Below are positions 16,507-24,881 of a stretch of DNA of 64,000 bases, in pieces. Below the pieces are notes generated by a model, which had not been told where the DNA came from, did no database searches, and saw only the letters and a list, made by a program, of their open reading frames with translations. Position numbers and translations under genes: made by a program. Source of the stretch: an uncultured Porphyromonadaceae bacterium (GTDB lineage: Bacteria > Bacteroidota > Bacteroidia > Bacteroidales > Muribaculaceae); the NCBI GenBank assembly GCA_902495245.1, contig CABUWI010000008.1:62001-126000 (forward strand), read 5' to 3'. The stretch's first letter is position 1. Each line of letters begins with the position of its first letter.

Positions 16507-17427
16507 TCATTTGTTCACTTTGAACCGCGTGTCGCCGTCGGTGAAGAAGGCCACGATCTGGCGTGCGGCGGCCAGGCCGGCGTTGATGTTGGCCTCGGCG
16601 GTCTGCGCGCCCATCTTCTTGGGGGTGAAGAACACGCGGCCGGCGAATTCGGCCTCCATGGCGTCGGCGCAGTCGGGGCGAATGTCGGCCACATATTTCA
16701 GGTCGGGGCGCTCGCGCAGGGCGCGGCACAGGCCCTCTTCGTCAATCACCTCCTTGCGGGCGGTGTTGACCAGCACGCCGTCTTTCGGCATCAGCGTTAC
16801 CAGTCCGTAGCCCACCGAGCCGCGCGTTTCGGGCGTGGCGGGAATGTGGAGCGACACGAATTTGTTTTCGCGGTAAAGGTCTTCGAGCTTATGCACGGGC
16901 TCGACGCCGGCGGCGGTCATCACCTCGTCGGGACAGAAGGGGTCGAGCGCGCTCACGGTCATGTCGAAGCCCTTGGCTATGCGGGCCACGTTGCGCCCCA
17001 CCTGGCCGAAGGCGTGAATGCCCAGGCGCTTGCCCTTCAGCTCCGAGCCTGACGTGCCGGCATACATGTTGCGCACGGCCATGACCAGCAGGCCGAACAC
17101 CAGCTCGGCCACGGCGTTGGAGTTCTGGCCGGGAGTGTTCTCCACGACCACGCCGGCCTTGGTGGCGGCGTCGAGGTCTACGTTGTCGTAGCCCGCGCCG
17201 GCGCGCACCACGATTTTCAGCTGCGGCGCGGCGGCAAGCAGCTCGGCCGTAACCTTGTCCGAACGCACAATCAGCGCGTCGGCCGTCTTGGCCGCCTCGG
17301 CCAGTTCGGCCGGCGAGCCGTATTTTTCAAGCAGCGCGAACTCATAGCCGGCGCCCTCAACTATCTCTTTGATGCCGTTGACGGCTACGGCCGCAAACGG
17401 CTTTTCGGTTGCTACAAGAACTTTCAT
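16507..17427 (-). CDS. serA: D-3-phosphoglycerate dehydrogenase, short lysine type (IIIK)
   Basis: 306 residues, with no C-terminal ACT domain, so it is a short (type III) enzyme without the usual serine-binding regulatory module. It oxidises 3-phosphoglycerate, the first step of serine synthesis. The substrate arginine segment is RAGAGYDNVDLDAA, the NAD-binding loop is GIHAFGQVGRNVARIA (about residues 140-155), and the second arginine is in VNTARKEVIDEE. Where most members have the catalytic histidine in TPHxGxxT, this protein reads TPKKMGAQT, so histidine is replaced by lysine. That substitution defines the IIIK class known from Entamoeba and Bacteroidetes. It lies 20 bp after serC. Confidence 0.92.
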   Translation of the reverse strand: MKVLVATEKPFAAVAVNGIKEIVEGAGYEFALLEKYGSPAELAEAAKTADALIVRSDKVTAELLAAAPQLKIVVRAGAGYDNVDLDAATKAGVVVENTPGQNSNAVAELVFGLLVMAVRNMYAGTSGSELKGKRLGIHAFGQVGRNVARIAKGFDMTVSALDPFCPDEVMTAAGVEPVHKLEDLYRENKFVSLHIPATPETRGSVGYGLVTLMPKDGVLVNTARKEVIDEEGLCRALRERPDLKYVADIRPDCADAMEAEFAGRVFFTPKKMGAQTAEANINAGLAAARQIVAFFTDGDTRFKVNK

Positions 17428-17447
17428 ATTGCGTTTCCCTCTTGTGC

Positions 17448-18515
17448 TTAATGTTTCTTCTCGAAGTCTTTCATCGCCTCGGTGAGCACCTTGACCGACT
17501 CGAGCGGCAGGGCGTTGTAGAGGCTGGCGCGGAAACCGCCCACGCTGCGGTGGCCCTTGATGCCCACGATGCCGCGCTCGGAGGCGAAGTCAATGAACTC
17601 GCCCTCAAGCTCCTTATATTCCGGAGCCATGACGAAGCAGACGTTCATGATTGAGCGCGACTCAATCTGTGCCGTGCCCTCGAACATGCGGCTCGAGTCG
17701 ATGGCGTCGTAAAGCACGGCGGCCTTCTCTTCGTCGGCCAGCTGCAGCTTCTTCACGCCGCCGCGCTCCTTATACCATTTCAGCGTCTGCAGGGCGGCAT
17801 AGACGGGCAGCACGGGCGGGGTGTTGAACATCGATTCTTTCTTCACGTGGGTGCGATAGTCGAGCATGGTCGGAATCACGCGGTCAACGTGGCCCAGAGC
17901 GTCGTCCTTGACGATTACCAGCGTTACGCCCGACGGCGCCAGGTTTTTCTGCGCGCCGGCATAGATGATGTCATATTTGCTCACGTCGACCGGGCGCGAG
18001 AAGATGTCGGAGCTCATGTCGCCCACCAGAGGCACGGGCGATGTCGGGTCTTCTCTCAGCTCGGTGCCGTAGATGGTGTTGTTCGACGTGAAGTGGAAAT
18101 AGTTGGCGTCGGCCGGAATCACGTAGTCGCGGGGCACGAACGTATAGCCGGCCTCCTTGCTCGAAGCCACGACGTCGACCTCGCCGAAGAGCTTGGCCTC
18201 CTTGATGGCGTTGGCGGCCCATACGCCCGTGTCCATATATGCGGCCTTCTTGCAGAGCAGATTGTACGGCACCATGCAGAACTGCATGCTTGCGCCGCCG
18301 CCGAGCCACAGAACCGTGTAACCCGCGGGCACTTCCAGCAGTTCCTTCACCAGGGCCGAAGCCTCGTTGATTACGGCGGTGAACTGTTTGCTGCGGTGCG
18401 ACACTTCAAGCAGCGAGAGGCCCATGCCGTCAAAATTCTTGATAGCCTCGATTGTGTTGTTGATCGTGTAGTCGCTCAGAATCGAGGGCCCTGCGTAGAA
18501 GTTATGTTTTTTCAT
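17448..18515 (-). CDS. serC: Phosphoserine aminotransferase
   Basis: 355 residues, the normal size. This PLP enzyme converts 3-phosphohydroxypyruvate and glutamate to phosphoserine, after SerA. Seen are MKKHNFYAGPSILSD at the start, SLLEVSHRSKQF with the substrate-binding H-R pair, VLWLGGGASMQF for phosphate contact, and the PLP-lysine segment YAGAQKNLAPSGVTLVIV near residue 190, plus KGHRSVGGFRASLYNALP near the end. First gene of the serC-serA-gdhA-tatD run, with its own promoter. Confidence 0.96.
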   Translation of the reverse strand: MKKHNFYAGPSILSDYTINNTIEAIKNFDGMGLSLLEVSHRSKQFTAVINEASALVKELLEVPAGYTVLWLGGGASMQFCMVPYNLLCKKAAYMDTGVWAANAIKEAKLFGEVDVVASSKEAGYTFVPRDYVIPADANYFHFTSNNTIYGTELREDPTSPVPLVGDMSSDIFSRPVDVSKYDIIYAGAQKNLAPSGVTLVIVKDDALGHVDRVIPTMLDYRTHVKKESMFNTPPVLPVYAALQTLKWYKERGGVKKLQLADEEKAAVLYDAIDSSRMFEGTAQIESRSIMNVCFVMAPEYKELEGEFIDFASERGIVGIKGHRSVGGFRASLYNALPLESVKVLTEAMKDFEKKH

Positions 18516-18555
18516 TGCGTTTGTTTTGGTTGTTGAGGGTTGTTATTCAATACTG

Positions 18556-18586
18556 CAAATATACGCTATAAAAACGCAAAAAGCAA
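18556..18586 (-). promoter_or_regulatory. Promoter of the serC operon
   Basis: On the minus strand TATATTTG (18563-18556) follows TTG (18586-18584) with a 20-bp gap, a good -33/-7 pair about 40 bases before the serC start codon. Confidence 0.75.
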
Positions 18587-18631
18587 CCCTTTCTCACTAT
18601 GTTCTGCAACATACCGTTTGTCGGCGAATCA

Positions 18632-18676
18632 AATTGACCCAATTAGTCCAATTAGTCTAATTAGTCCAATTCGACC
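18632..18676 (+). repeat. Five 9-bp tandem units (AATTAGTCC type)
   Basis: AATTGACCC, AATTAGTCC, AATTAGTCT, AATTAGTCC, AATTCGACC in an unbroken row between the divergent serC and 18722 genes. The outer units are the most degenerate. It could be a slippage array or a cluster of regulator sites. Confidence 0.85.
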
Positions 18677-18709
18677 TATTATGTCAGCAAATTTTTAATT
18701 TTTTATTTG

Positions 18710-18717
18710 TATCTTTG
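18710..18717 (+). promoter_or_regulatory. -7 box overlapping the start region of the 18722 gene
   Basis: TATCTTTG ends only four bases before the ATG at 18722, so the predicted transcript begins at or beside the start codon. This rules out the further upstream TTG as start and implies a leaderless mRNA. Confidence 0.65.
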
Positions 18718-18721
18718 CGTC

Positions 18722-19441
18722 ATGTGGATTCTGTCTTTCGTATTGTTCGGAATTTTGATTCTCTTCGCTATGTCGCTTGGCAAAAGCGGCGGCGAACAGC
18801 CGTCTGAGATGCCCGAGGTGTCTGATGAGGATTATATTACAATAAATATCAATCCCTTATCTTCGGTCCAGGAAGGACCGGGCATTGATGAGTTTGAGAA
18901 CCGTATGGAGCGCTGCGCGGCGGTGCTGAGCAGGCGCATGGGCGCTTCTGTAGCCGACCGTTTCCGAGCTGCACTGTCAAATTTTCTTGAAGAGCATGGC
19001 AGCGCCGAGGGCATGATGCTGATACCCGCTATTTTGCCCGGGGCGTCAGATTATGAGGAAACACATTCGCCGCTTGTTGCCGGGCAGCAGGTTAAACTTG
19101 ACCTTTACGGCAAAGACGTGTATAGTTCCGATGCGTTCAGGCTTATCCCTTTGCTTGACTATGAAGATTCATCTCGCATTACTGATATCCATATTTCCAA
19201 AGACGAGCCTGCGTTCTTGCTTTTATATGACGTCAAGATAACCGGCGTTTACATCGCGACAATGTCAGTCTCCCCCAACGGCTCTTCAGATTGTTCCGAC
19301 TTGCTTGTCGTTTATGAATTAGGCGAAAACGGTGAAGACGACGATGATACACCGCCTATGGCTCAAGAGGAACTCGAGGCAAGATTCAGGTGCGTCGGTG
19401 AGCTCTTGAACCGTTTGCCTGCAACGCGTCGCAAAGCCTGA
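18722..19441 (+). CDS. Membrane-anchored protein of unknown function
   Basis: 239 residues from ATG 18722; upstream codons of the open frame overlap the -7 box and are excluded. The N-terminus MWILSFVLFGILILFAMSLG is one transmembrane segment or uncleaved signal anchor, followed by a soluble, acidic domain. Segments such as ENRMERCAAVLSRRMGASVADRF and RITDIHISKDEPAFLLLYDV are regular but match no family I know. No catalytic motif stands out. It is a single gene between serC and the glutaminyl cyclase gene, and is expressed from a leaderless promoter. Confidence 0.72.
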   Translation: MWILSFVLFGILILFAMSLGKSGGEQPSEMPEVSDEDYITININPLSSVQEGPGIDEFENRMERCAAVLSRRMGASVADRFRAALSNFLEEHGSAEGMMLIPAILPGASDYEETHSPLVAGQQVKLDLYGKDVYSSDAFRLIPLLDYEDSSRITDIHISKDEPAFLLLYDVKITGVYIATMSVSPNGSSDCSDLLVVYELGENGEDDDDTPPMAQEELEARFRCVGELLNRLPATRRKA

Positions 19442-19511
19442 CTTTTCGCTATTAAATCCTCACTTTCAGCCTCATCTTAATTCTTGATTTTTAATTTTTA
19501 ATTATATTTTG

Positions 19512-19519
19512 TAACTTTG
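19512..19519 (+). promoter_or_regulatory. -7 box of the glutaminyl cyclase-sufE unit
   Basis: TAACTTTG at 19512-19519 lies five bases before the GTG at 19525 and 20 before the in-frame ATG at 19540. If GTG is used the message is nearly leaderless. Confidence 0.6.
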
Positions 19520-19524
19520 AGGCT

Positions 19525-20481
19525 GTGAAAGCGAGTAAAATGATATTTTTGTTGGCGGCTGCGGCGCTGTGCGGCTGCGGCAGACCTGCGGCGAAAACGA
19601 CTGCGGAGACGCCTGCACCGACTGTTTCGGAAGGAGCGTTTTGCGCCGACAGCGCCTATGCCTACGTTGCGCGTCAGGTGGCGTTCGGGCCGCGCGTGCC
19701 GCAGTCGGCCGCCCACGATGCCTGCGGCCGCTGGCTTGCCGCCGAGTTGCGGCGCCACGGGGCCGATACGGTCATCGAGCAGCGGGCGTCGCTGCCGGGC
19801 TATGGCCCGATGGTCAACATCATCGGCCGCTTCAATCTCGCCGCGCCGACGCGCATTTTGCTTCTTGCTCACTGGGACACACGCCCTTGGGCCGACGAAG
19901 ACCCTGACCCGGCCAACCGCGCCACTCCCCTTGACGGCGCCAACGACGGCGCGAGCGGCACGGGCGTCCTCCTGGAGCTTGCCCGTCAGTTCGGCGCGAA
20001 AGCTCCCGGGGTGGGCGTGGATATTCTTCTTATCGACGCCGAAGACTCCGGCTCGGAGGGCGACGACGCTTCGTGGGCCCGCGGTGCGCAATATTTCGCC
20101 GCCAATCTGCCCGACGGCCCGCTGCCGGCCTACGCCGTGTTGCTCGACATGGTTGGCGGACGCGACGCCCGCTTTCCGCGCGAGATGTTCAGCGACGCCA
20201 ATGCCCGGCCCCTCACGGCGCGCCTGTGGCGTCTGGCCGCCTCGATAGGGCTCGGCGACCGATTCCCCGACCGCACGGGCGGCGCCGTCAACGACGACCA
20301 TCTGCCCCTGCTGCGCGCGGGCATTCCGGCCGTCGACATCATCGAGACCGACCACCCGCGCACCGGCTCGTTCAATCCGACGTGGCACACTCTCAACGAT
20401 AATCTCGACAACATCGACCCGGCGACGCTTGGCGCCGTAGGCCGCCTTGTCTCAACCTTGATATATAACGAAAAACTATGA
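19525..20481 (+). CDS. Glutaminyl-peptide cyclotransferase lipoprotein (M28 fold)
   Basis: 318 residues from GTG 19525 (or 313 from ATG 19540). The N-terminus (FLLAAAALCGCG) carries a lipobox, so it is a lipoprotein of the periplasm or outer membrane. The type II glutaminyl cyclase/M28 zinc site is complete: D in LDGANDGASGTG (about 140), E in LLIDAEDSGSEG (about 173), and H in NPTWHTLNDN (about 287), with HWDTRPWADE upstream. These enzymes turn N-terminal Gln of exported proteins into pyroglutamate, a common step in Bacteroidetes after signal peptide cleavage. An aminopeptidase role is the alternative. The 3' end overlaps sufE by 4 bp. Confidence 0.87.
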   Translation: MKASKMIFLLAAAALCGCGRPAAKTTAETPAPTVSEGAFCADSAYAYVARQVAFGPRVPQSAAHDACGRWLAAELRRHGADTVIEQRASLPGYGPMVNIIGRFNLAAPTRILLLAHWDTRPWADEDPDPANRATPLDGANDGASGTGVLLELARQFGAKAPGVGVDILLIDAEDSGSEGDDASWARGAQYFAANLPDGPLPAYAVLLDMVGGRDARFPREMFSDANARPLTARLWRLAASIGLGDRFPDRTGGAVNDDHLPLLRAGIPAVDIIETDHPRTGSFNPTWHTLNDNLDNIDPATLGAVGRLVSTLIYNEKL

Positions 20482-20909
20482 CTATAAATCAGATACAAGA
20501 CGAAATAATCGACGAGTTCTCGGAAATTGACGACTGGCTCGACCGATATGCCTACATCATCGAACTGGGCAATCAGCTGCCGCCGCTCGACGAAAAGTAT
20601 AAGCAGCCGCAATATCTAATCGAAGGCTGCCAGAGCCGCGTGTGGATCAACGCCGAGCTCACCGACGAAGGTCGCATTCACTTCGAGGCCGACAGCGACG
20701 CCATGATTGTCAAGGGCATCATTGCGCTGCTTGTGCGCGTGCTCGACAATCAGACGCCCGCCGACATTCTCTCGGCCGATCTCTACTTCATTGACCGCAT
20801 CGGCCTGAGCGAACACCTCTCGCCGACGCGCTCCAACGGCCTGCTGGCCATGGTGAAGCAGATGAAGGTTTACGCCCTCGCCTTCAACGAAAAATTGAAA
20901 AATTCATAA
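20478..20909 (+). CDS. sufE: SufE-family cysteine desulfurase activator
   Basis: 143 residues, typical of SufE. It accepts sulfane sulfur from the SufS desulfurase on its conserved cysteine and passes it to the SufBCD scaffold for Fe-S cluster assembly. The cysteine sits in YLIEGCQSRVWI (about residue 51), with the usual flanking segments DWLDRYAYIIELGNQLPPL and the C-terminal LSPTRSNGLLAMVKQMK. Its start overlaps the glutaminyl cyclase stop by 4 bp, so the two are translationally coupled although their roles differ. Other suf genes are not in the window. Confidence 0.93.
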   Translation: MTINQIQDEIIDEFSEIDDWLDRYAYIIELGNQLPPLDEKYKQPQYLIEGCQSRVWINAELTDEGRIHFEADSDAMIVKGIIALLVRVLDNQTPADILSADLYFIDRIGLSEHLSPTRSNGLLAMVKQMKVYALAFNEKLKNS

Positions 20910-20942
20910 TTGAAACTATGTCTGTAGAATTTGCCGATACTC

Positions 20943-21035
20943 GTAGGGACGCACGGCTCGTGCGTCCGCATGCAATTGCCGACGTCGCGGCAAATTCCAT
21001 TCCGTCAGGCGGACGCACGGGCCGTGCGTCCCTAC
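20943..21035. repeat. REPIN-like element 3
   Basis: Palindromes at 20943-20968 and 21010-21035, inverted, with arms GGACGCACG/CGTGCGTCC and 41 bp between. The spacer contains its own AATTGCCG...CGGCAAATT pairing. Flanks also mirror each other loosely (AATTTGCCGAT on the left, ATCGCCAAAATT on the right). It lies between sufE and the POT transporter. Confidence 0.82.
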
Positions 21036-21047
21036 ATGAATCGCCAA

Positions 21048-21083
21048 AATTATTAACTCTTAACTTTTAACCCTTAACTTCTA
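21048..21083 (+). repeat. TTAAC-rich degenerate repeat before the POT gene
   Basis: Four spaced TTAAC phrases (ATTAACTCTTAACTTTTAAC and onward) fill the last 35 bases before the ATG at 21084. No TAnnTTTG box is visible in this leader. Confidence 0.6.
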
Positions 21084-22880
21084 ATGTTCAAGAACCAACC
21101 TGCGGGCCTGTATGTGCTGTCGCTTGCCAACACCGGCGAGCGTTTCGGCTACTATACCATGCTTGCCATCTTCCTGTTCTATCTCCAGGCCAAGTTCGGT
21201 TTCGACTCGACCTGGACGGGCCAGATTTTCTCCATCTTCCTGGCTCTGGTTTATTTCATGCCTCTGATTGGCGGCTGGCTCGCCGACAAGTGGAGCTTCT
21301 CGAAGTGTGTCGTCTCGGGCATCGCCGTCATGTTCATCGGCTATGCGCTGATGTCTGCTCCCACCCCCGTGCGACAGGATTGGTCTGTCATGGTGCTCTT
21401 CGCCTCGCTTCTGCTCATTTCTGTCGGTACCGGCTTGTTCAAGGGCAACCTGCAAGTAATGGTGGGCGACCTTTATAACGAGGCACGCTATGCCGGTCGC
21501 CGCGATTCGGCCTTCTCGCTCTTCTACATGGCAATCAACCTCGGCTCGATGTTCGCCCCCGGCGCTGCAATCGCGCTGAAAAACTATGCGCTCAACCGCG
21601 CGGGCTTCCTCACCAACGACCCCATGGCCGCCACGGTGAGCAACTGGTGTCTTGACACTGACGGCTTTACCGCCCTCCCCGCCGACGCCGACCGCCTCAA
21701 GGCTATGACCGACTTTGCCGTCGACAAGGGCATGGCGCCCGGCGGCGACGTCCTCGCCTTCCTCTCGGACTATCTCAACAATTTCGCCGCCGGCTGCGAA
21801 TATGCGGCCACGTCGCTCACCGAGTTCGCCTCTGAATACATCACGGCCTTCTCGCTCGGTTGCAACTATGCCTTCATGCTTGCCTGCGGTTCGCTGATTG
21901 TCAGCTTCCTCATCTACATGCTCGGCCGCAAGACGTATGCCCACATTCTCGTGGACAAGAAGTCGTACGTGGCTCCCGCCCCGGGCGCAAAAACCGAAGT
22001 TGTCAGCGAACTCACTCCTGCCCAGACGCGTCAGCGCGTCGTTGCGCTGCTGCTGGTGTTCGCCGTCGTGATTTTCTTCTGGATGGTGTTCCACCAGAAC
22101 GGTCAGACGCTCACCGAGTTCGCCAAGTCGTGCACGGCTTCCGAGTCGAGCAGCTGGACCCGCATCGGCTTTGACCTCGTGGCCCTGAGCGCAGTCGCCG
22201 CCGGCGTCTACGCTCTGTTCAGCATTTTCCAGAGCGCAACGGCCCGCGGCAAGGTAATCAGCAGTGTCGTTCTTGCCGCCTGTGCCGGAGTTGTGGCATG
22301 GCGCTATTCGCTTCTGCCCGAAACCATTACGGGCATTGACCCCGCAGCCTATCAGCAGTTCAACCCCTTCTATGTCGTGGCTCTCACTCCCTTCTCGCTC
22401 GCCCTGTTCGGCTGGCTCGCCAAGAATGGCAAAGAGCCCTCGGCACCGCGCAAAATCGGTTATGGCATGGTCATGGCCGGCATTGCTTACGTGGTCATGA
22501 TTTTCGGTTCGCTCAGCCTTGTGGGCACCAACGGCTCCGTGTCGACCAACTGGCTCATATCCACTTATCTGCTGCTCACGTTCGCCGAGCTGCTGCTCTC
22601 GCCCATGGGCATCTCGTTCGTCAGCAAGGTTGCGCCTCCCAAGCTCAAAGGCTCCATGATGGGCGGCTGGTTCGCCGCTACGGCCGTGGGCAACTATCTC
22701 GTGTCTATCCCCATGGCTCTGTGGGGCAAGATTCCCACCTATGCAATCTGGGGCATTCTCGTGGCTCTCTGCCTGCTCTCTGCCGCCTTTATCTTCTCGA
22801 TTATGAAGAAGCTCGAGGCCGCCACCGGCGACGCTCCGCAGCCCGTGCCCGACGACACTCTGGCCGACCCCGCAGAATAA
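21084..22880 (+). CDS. POT/PTR-family proton-dependent peptide transporter
   Basis: 598 residues, inner membrane. The POT signature is complete at the N-terminus: LANTGERFGYYTMLAIFLFYL (ExxERFxYY type, about residues 13-26). Next come the MFS fold with LIGGWLADKWSFSKCV and the second POT motif region GTGLFKGNLQVMVGDLY. A long insertion with acidic and aromatic residues lies between helices in the middle (about 175-265), as in other Bacteroidetes members. It imports di- and tripeptides with protons. The neighbour OPT gene starts 24 bp downstream, so both belong to one peptide-uptake unit. Confidence 0.93.
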   Translation: MFKNQPAGLYVLSLANTGERFGYYTMLAIFLFYLQAKFGFDSTWTGQIFSIFLALVYFMPLIGGWLADKWSFSKCVVSGIAVMFIGYALMSAPTPVRQDWSVMVLFASLLLISVGTGLFKGNLQVMVGDLYNEARYAGRRDSAFSLFYMAINLGSMFAPGAAIALKNYALNRAGFLTNDPMAATVSNWCLDTDGFTALPADADRLKAMTDFAVDKGMAPGGDVLAFLSDYLNNFAAGCEYAATSLTEFASEYITAFSLGCNYAFMLACGSLIVSFLIYMLGRKTYAHILVDKKSYVAPAPGAKTEVVSELTPAQTRQRVVALLLVFAVVIFFWMVFHQNGQTLTEFAKSCTASESSSWTRIGFDLVALSAVAAGVYALFSIFQSATARGKVISSVVLAACAGVVAWRYSLLPETITGIDPAAYQQFNPFYVVALTPFSLALFGWLAKNGKEPSAPRKIGYGMVMAGIAYVVMIFGSLSLVGTNGSVSTNWLISTYLLLTFAELLLSPMGISFVSKVAPPKLKGSMMGGWFAATAVGNYLVSIPMALWGKIPTYAIWGILVALCLLSAAFIFSIMKKLEAATGDAPQPVPDDTLADPAE

Positions 22881-22904
22881 TCAACCTGAAATTATCGCAT
22901 TCTT

Positions 22905-24881
22905 ATGGAAGAACCTAAACCGACCGACCTGACCTCGCTGCCCGAGAACGCCTTTCGCGAACTCGCGGCCGACGAGGAATATAAGCCGTTGATGCACCCC
23001 GCGCACGAGGCGCGCGAGGTTACCCCCTACAGCGTTGGCATGGGTCTGCTGCTTGCCGTCATCTTCTCGGCCGCGGCCGCCTATCTGGGCCTGCGTGTGG
23101 GCCAGGTGTTCGAGGCCGCCATTCCCATCGCCATCATCGCCGTGGGTCTCAGCCAGGCCCTCGGCAAGAAAGACCCGCTGGGCCAGAACGTGATTATACA
23201 GAGCATCGGCGCCTGCTCGGGCGTCATCGTTGCCGGCGCTATATTCACTCTGCCCGCCCTCTACATTCTTCAGGGCACTCACCCCGAAATCACCGTTGAC
23301 TTCATGCAGATTTTCCTCAGCTCGCTGCTTGGCGGCGTGCTCGGAATTCTGTTCTTCATTCCGTTCCGCAAATATTTTGTCAAGGACATGCACGGCAAGT
23401 ATCCCTTCCCCGAAGCCACGGCAACCACCCAGGTGCTTGTCAGCGCTCAGGCAAAGGGCAGCGGTTCGCAGGCCAAAACGCTCATCATCGCGTCGCTCAT
23501 CGGCGGTATATACGACTACGTGGTCGAGACCTTCGGCTGGTGGGCGTCGACAATCACCACGACGGCCTCGGGCTGGGGTGCGGCGATTGCTGATAAGTTC
23601 AAGGTGGTGATGAGCTGCAACACGGGCGCCGCTCTGCTCGGCCTCGGCTACATTGTCGGACTGAAATATGCGTTCGTAATCTTTGCCGGCTCGGTGTTCG
23701 TGTGGTGGATAATTATACCGCTCATGGCCTCGGGCTCGCCCGAGATGGCCGCCATGTCGCCCGACGCAATCTTCTCCGAATCGGCTCGCATGATCGGCAT
23801 CGGCGGCATCGCCATGGCCGGCATCATCGGCATCATCAAGTCGTGGCCCATCATCATGCAGGCCGTAGGCCTCGCAGCCCGCGAAATCAAGGGCGGAGCC
23901 GCCGAGGGCCGCAAGCCCGTGCGCTGGCAGACCGACCTCTCAATGAAGTCGGTTGTGGCCTACATGGTGCTTGCCCTCATCGTAACGTTCCTCTTCTTCT
24001 GGCTCGGCGTGATCGGCACGCTTTGGCAGGCCGCAGTGGCCTGGGTGGTGGTTACGGTAATCGCATTCCTGTTCACCACCGTGGCCGCCAACGCCATCGC
24101 AATCGTGGGTACCAATCCCGTGAGCGGCATGACGCTGATGACGCTCATAATCGCCTCGGCCATCTTCGTGGGCATCGGCCTGAACGGCACGTCGGGCATC
24201 GTGGCCTCCATGGTCATCGGCGGCGTGGTCTGCACGGCGCTCTCCATGGCCGGCGGCTTCGTTACCGACCTCAAGATCGGCTACTGGCTCGGCTCGACGC
24301 CCAAAAAGCAGGAAACGTGGAAGTTCCTCGGCACTCTGGTAAGCGCCGCAACAGTCGGCGGCGTGATTCTGCTGCTCAATCAGGTCTACGGCTTCTATGC
24401 CACGCCCGAACACACCCAGCCGCTCGTCGCCCCGCAGGCCAACGCCATGGCCAAGGTTATCGAGCCTATGATGACCGGCGGCGAGACCCCGTGGATTCTC
24501 TACTTCTGCGGCGCCGTGCTCGCCCTGTTGCTCAACTGGCTCGGAGTGCCCGCACTGGCCTTCTGCCTCGGCATGTTCATTCCGCTGAGCCTCAACACGC
24601 CCCTGCTCTTCGGCGGCGCCATCGCCTGGTTCGTGCAGCACAGCTCGAAAGACAAGGCGCTTGCCTCCGCACGCCACGACCGCGGCACGCTCATCTCGTC
24701 GGGCCTCATTGCCGGCGGCGCGCTCTTCGGCGTCTTTGCCGCTCTGACCAAGTTCTGCGGCTATGAGTACACCTCCCCGCTGGGCGAGGGTACCACCCAG
24801 ATTCTCGGCTGCGTGATGTACGCGCTCATCATCTGCTACCTCTGGTGGTCAAGCTGCCGTGCGAAGAAACTCGCTGAATAA
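22905..24881 (+). CDS. OPT-family oligopeptide transporter
   Basis: 658 residues with many transmembrane helices, cytoplasmic membrane. OPT features include TPYSVGMGLLLAVIFSAAAAY and YLGLRVGQVFEAAIPIAI near the N-terminus, the segment KYPFPEATATTQVLVSAQAK (about 165-185), and GTNPVSGMTLMTLIIAS near residue 405. Bacterial OPTs of this type move oligopeptides or metal-peptide complexes. It follows the POT gene closely, and its last 23 bases overlap the MATE gene start. Together they suggest peptides are a main nutrient handled here. Confidence 0.92.
   Translation: MEEPKPTDLTSLPENAFRELAADEEYKPLMHPAHEAREVTPYSVGMGLLLAVIFSAAAAYLGLRVGQVFEAAIPIAIIAVGLSQALGKKDPLGQNVIIQSIGACSGVIVAGAIFTLPALYILQGTHPEITVDFMQIFLSSLLGGVLGILFFIPFRKYFVKDMHGKYPFPEATATTQVLVSAQAKGSGSQAKTLIIASLIGGIYDYVVETFGWWASTITTTASGWGAAIADKFKVVMSCNTGAALLGLGYIVGLKYAFVIFAGSVFVWWIIIPLMASGSPEMAAMSPDAIFSESARMIGIGGIAMAGIIGIIKSWPIIMQAVGLAAREIKGGAAEGRKPVRWQTDLSMKSVVAYMVLALIVTFLFFWLGVIGTLWQAAVAWVVVTVIAFLFTTVAANAIAIVGTNPVSGMTLMTLIIASAIFVGIGLNGTSGIVASMVIGGVVCTALSMAGGFVTDLKIGYWLGSTPKKQETWKFLGTLVSAATVGGVILLLNQVYGFYATPEHTQPLVAPQANAMAKVIEPMMTGGETPWILYFCGAVLALLLNWLGVPALAFCLGMFIPLSLNTPLLFGGAIAWFVQHSSKDKALASARHDRGTLISSGLIAGGALFGVFAALTKFCGYEYTSPLGEGTTQILGCVMYALIICYLWWSSCRAKKLAE

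Noticed and set aside
24859..24881. A later start for the MATE gene that avoids overlapping the OPT gene
   Set aside because: The next start codons would remove the first transmembrane helix, which matches the family well from the GTG at 24859.
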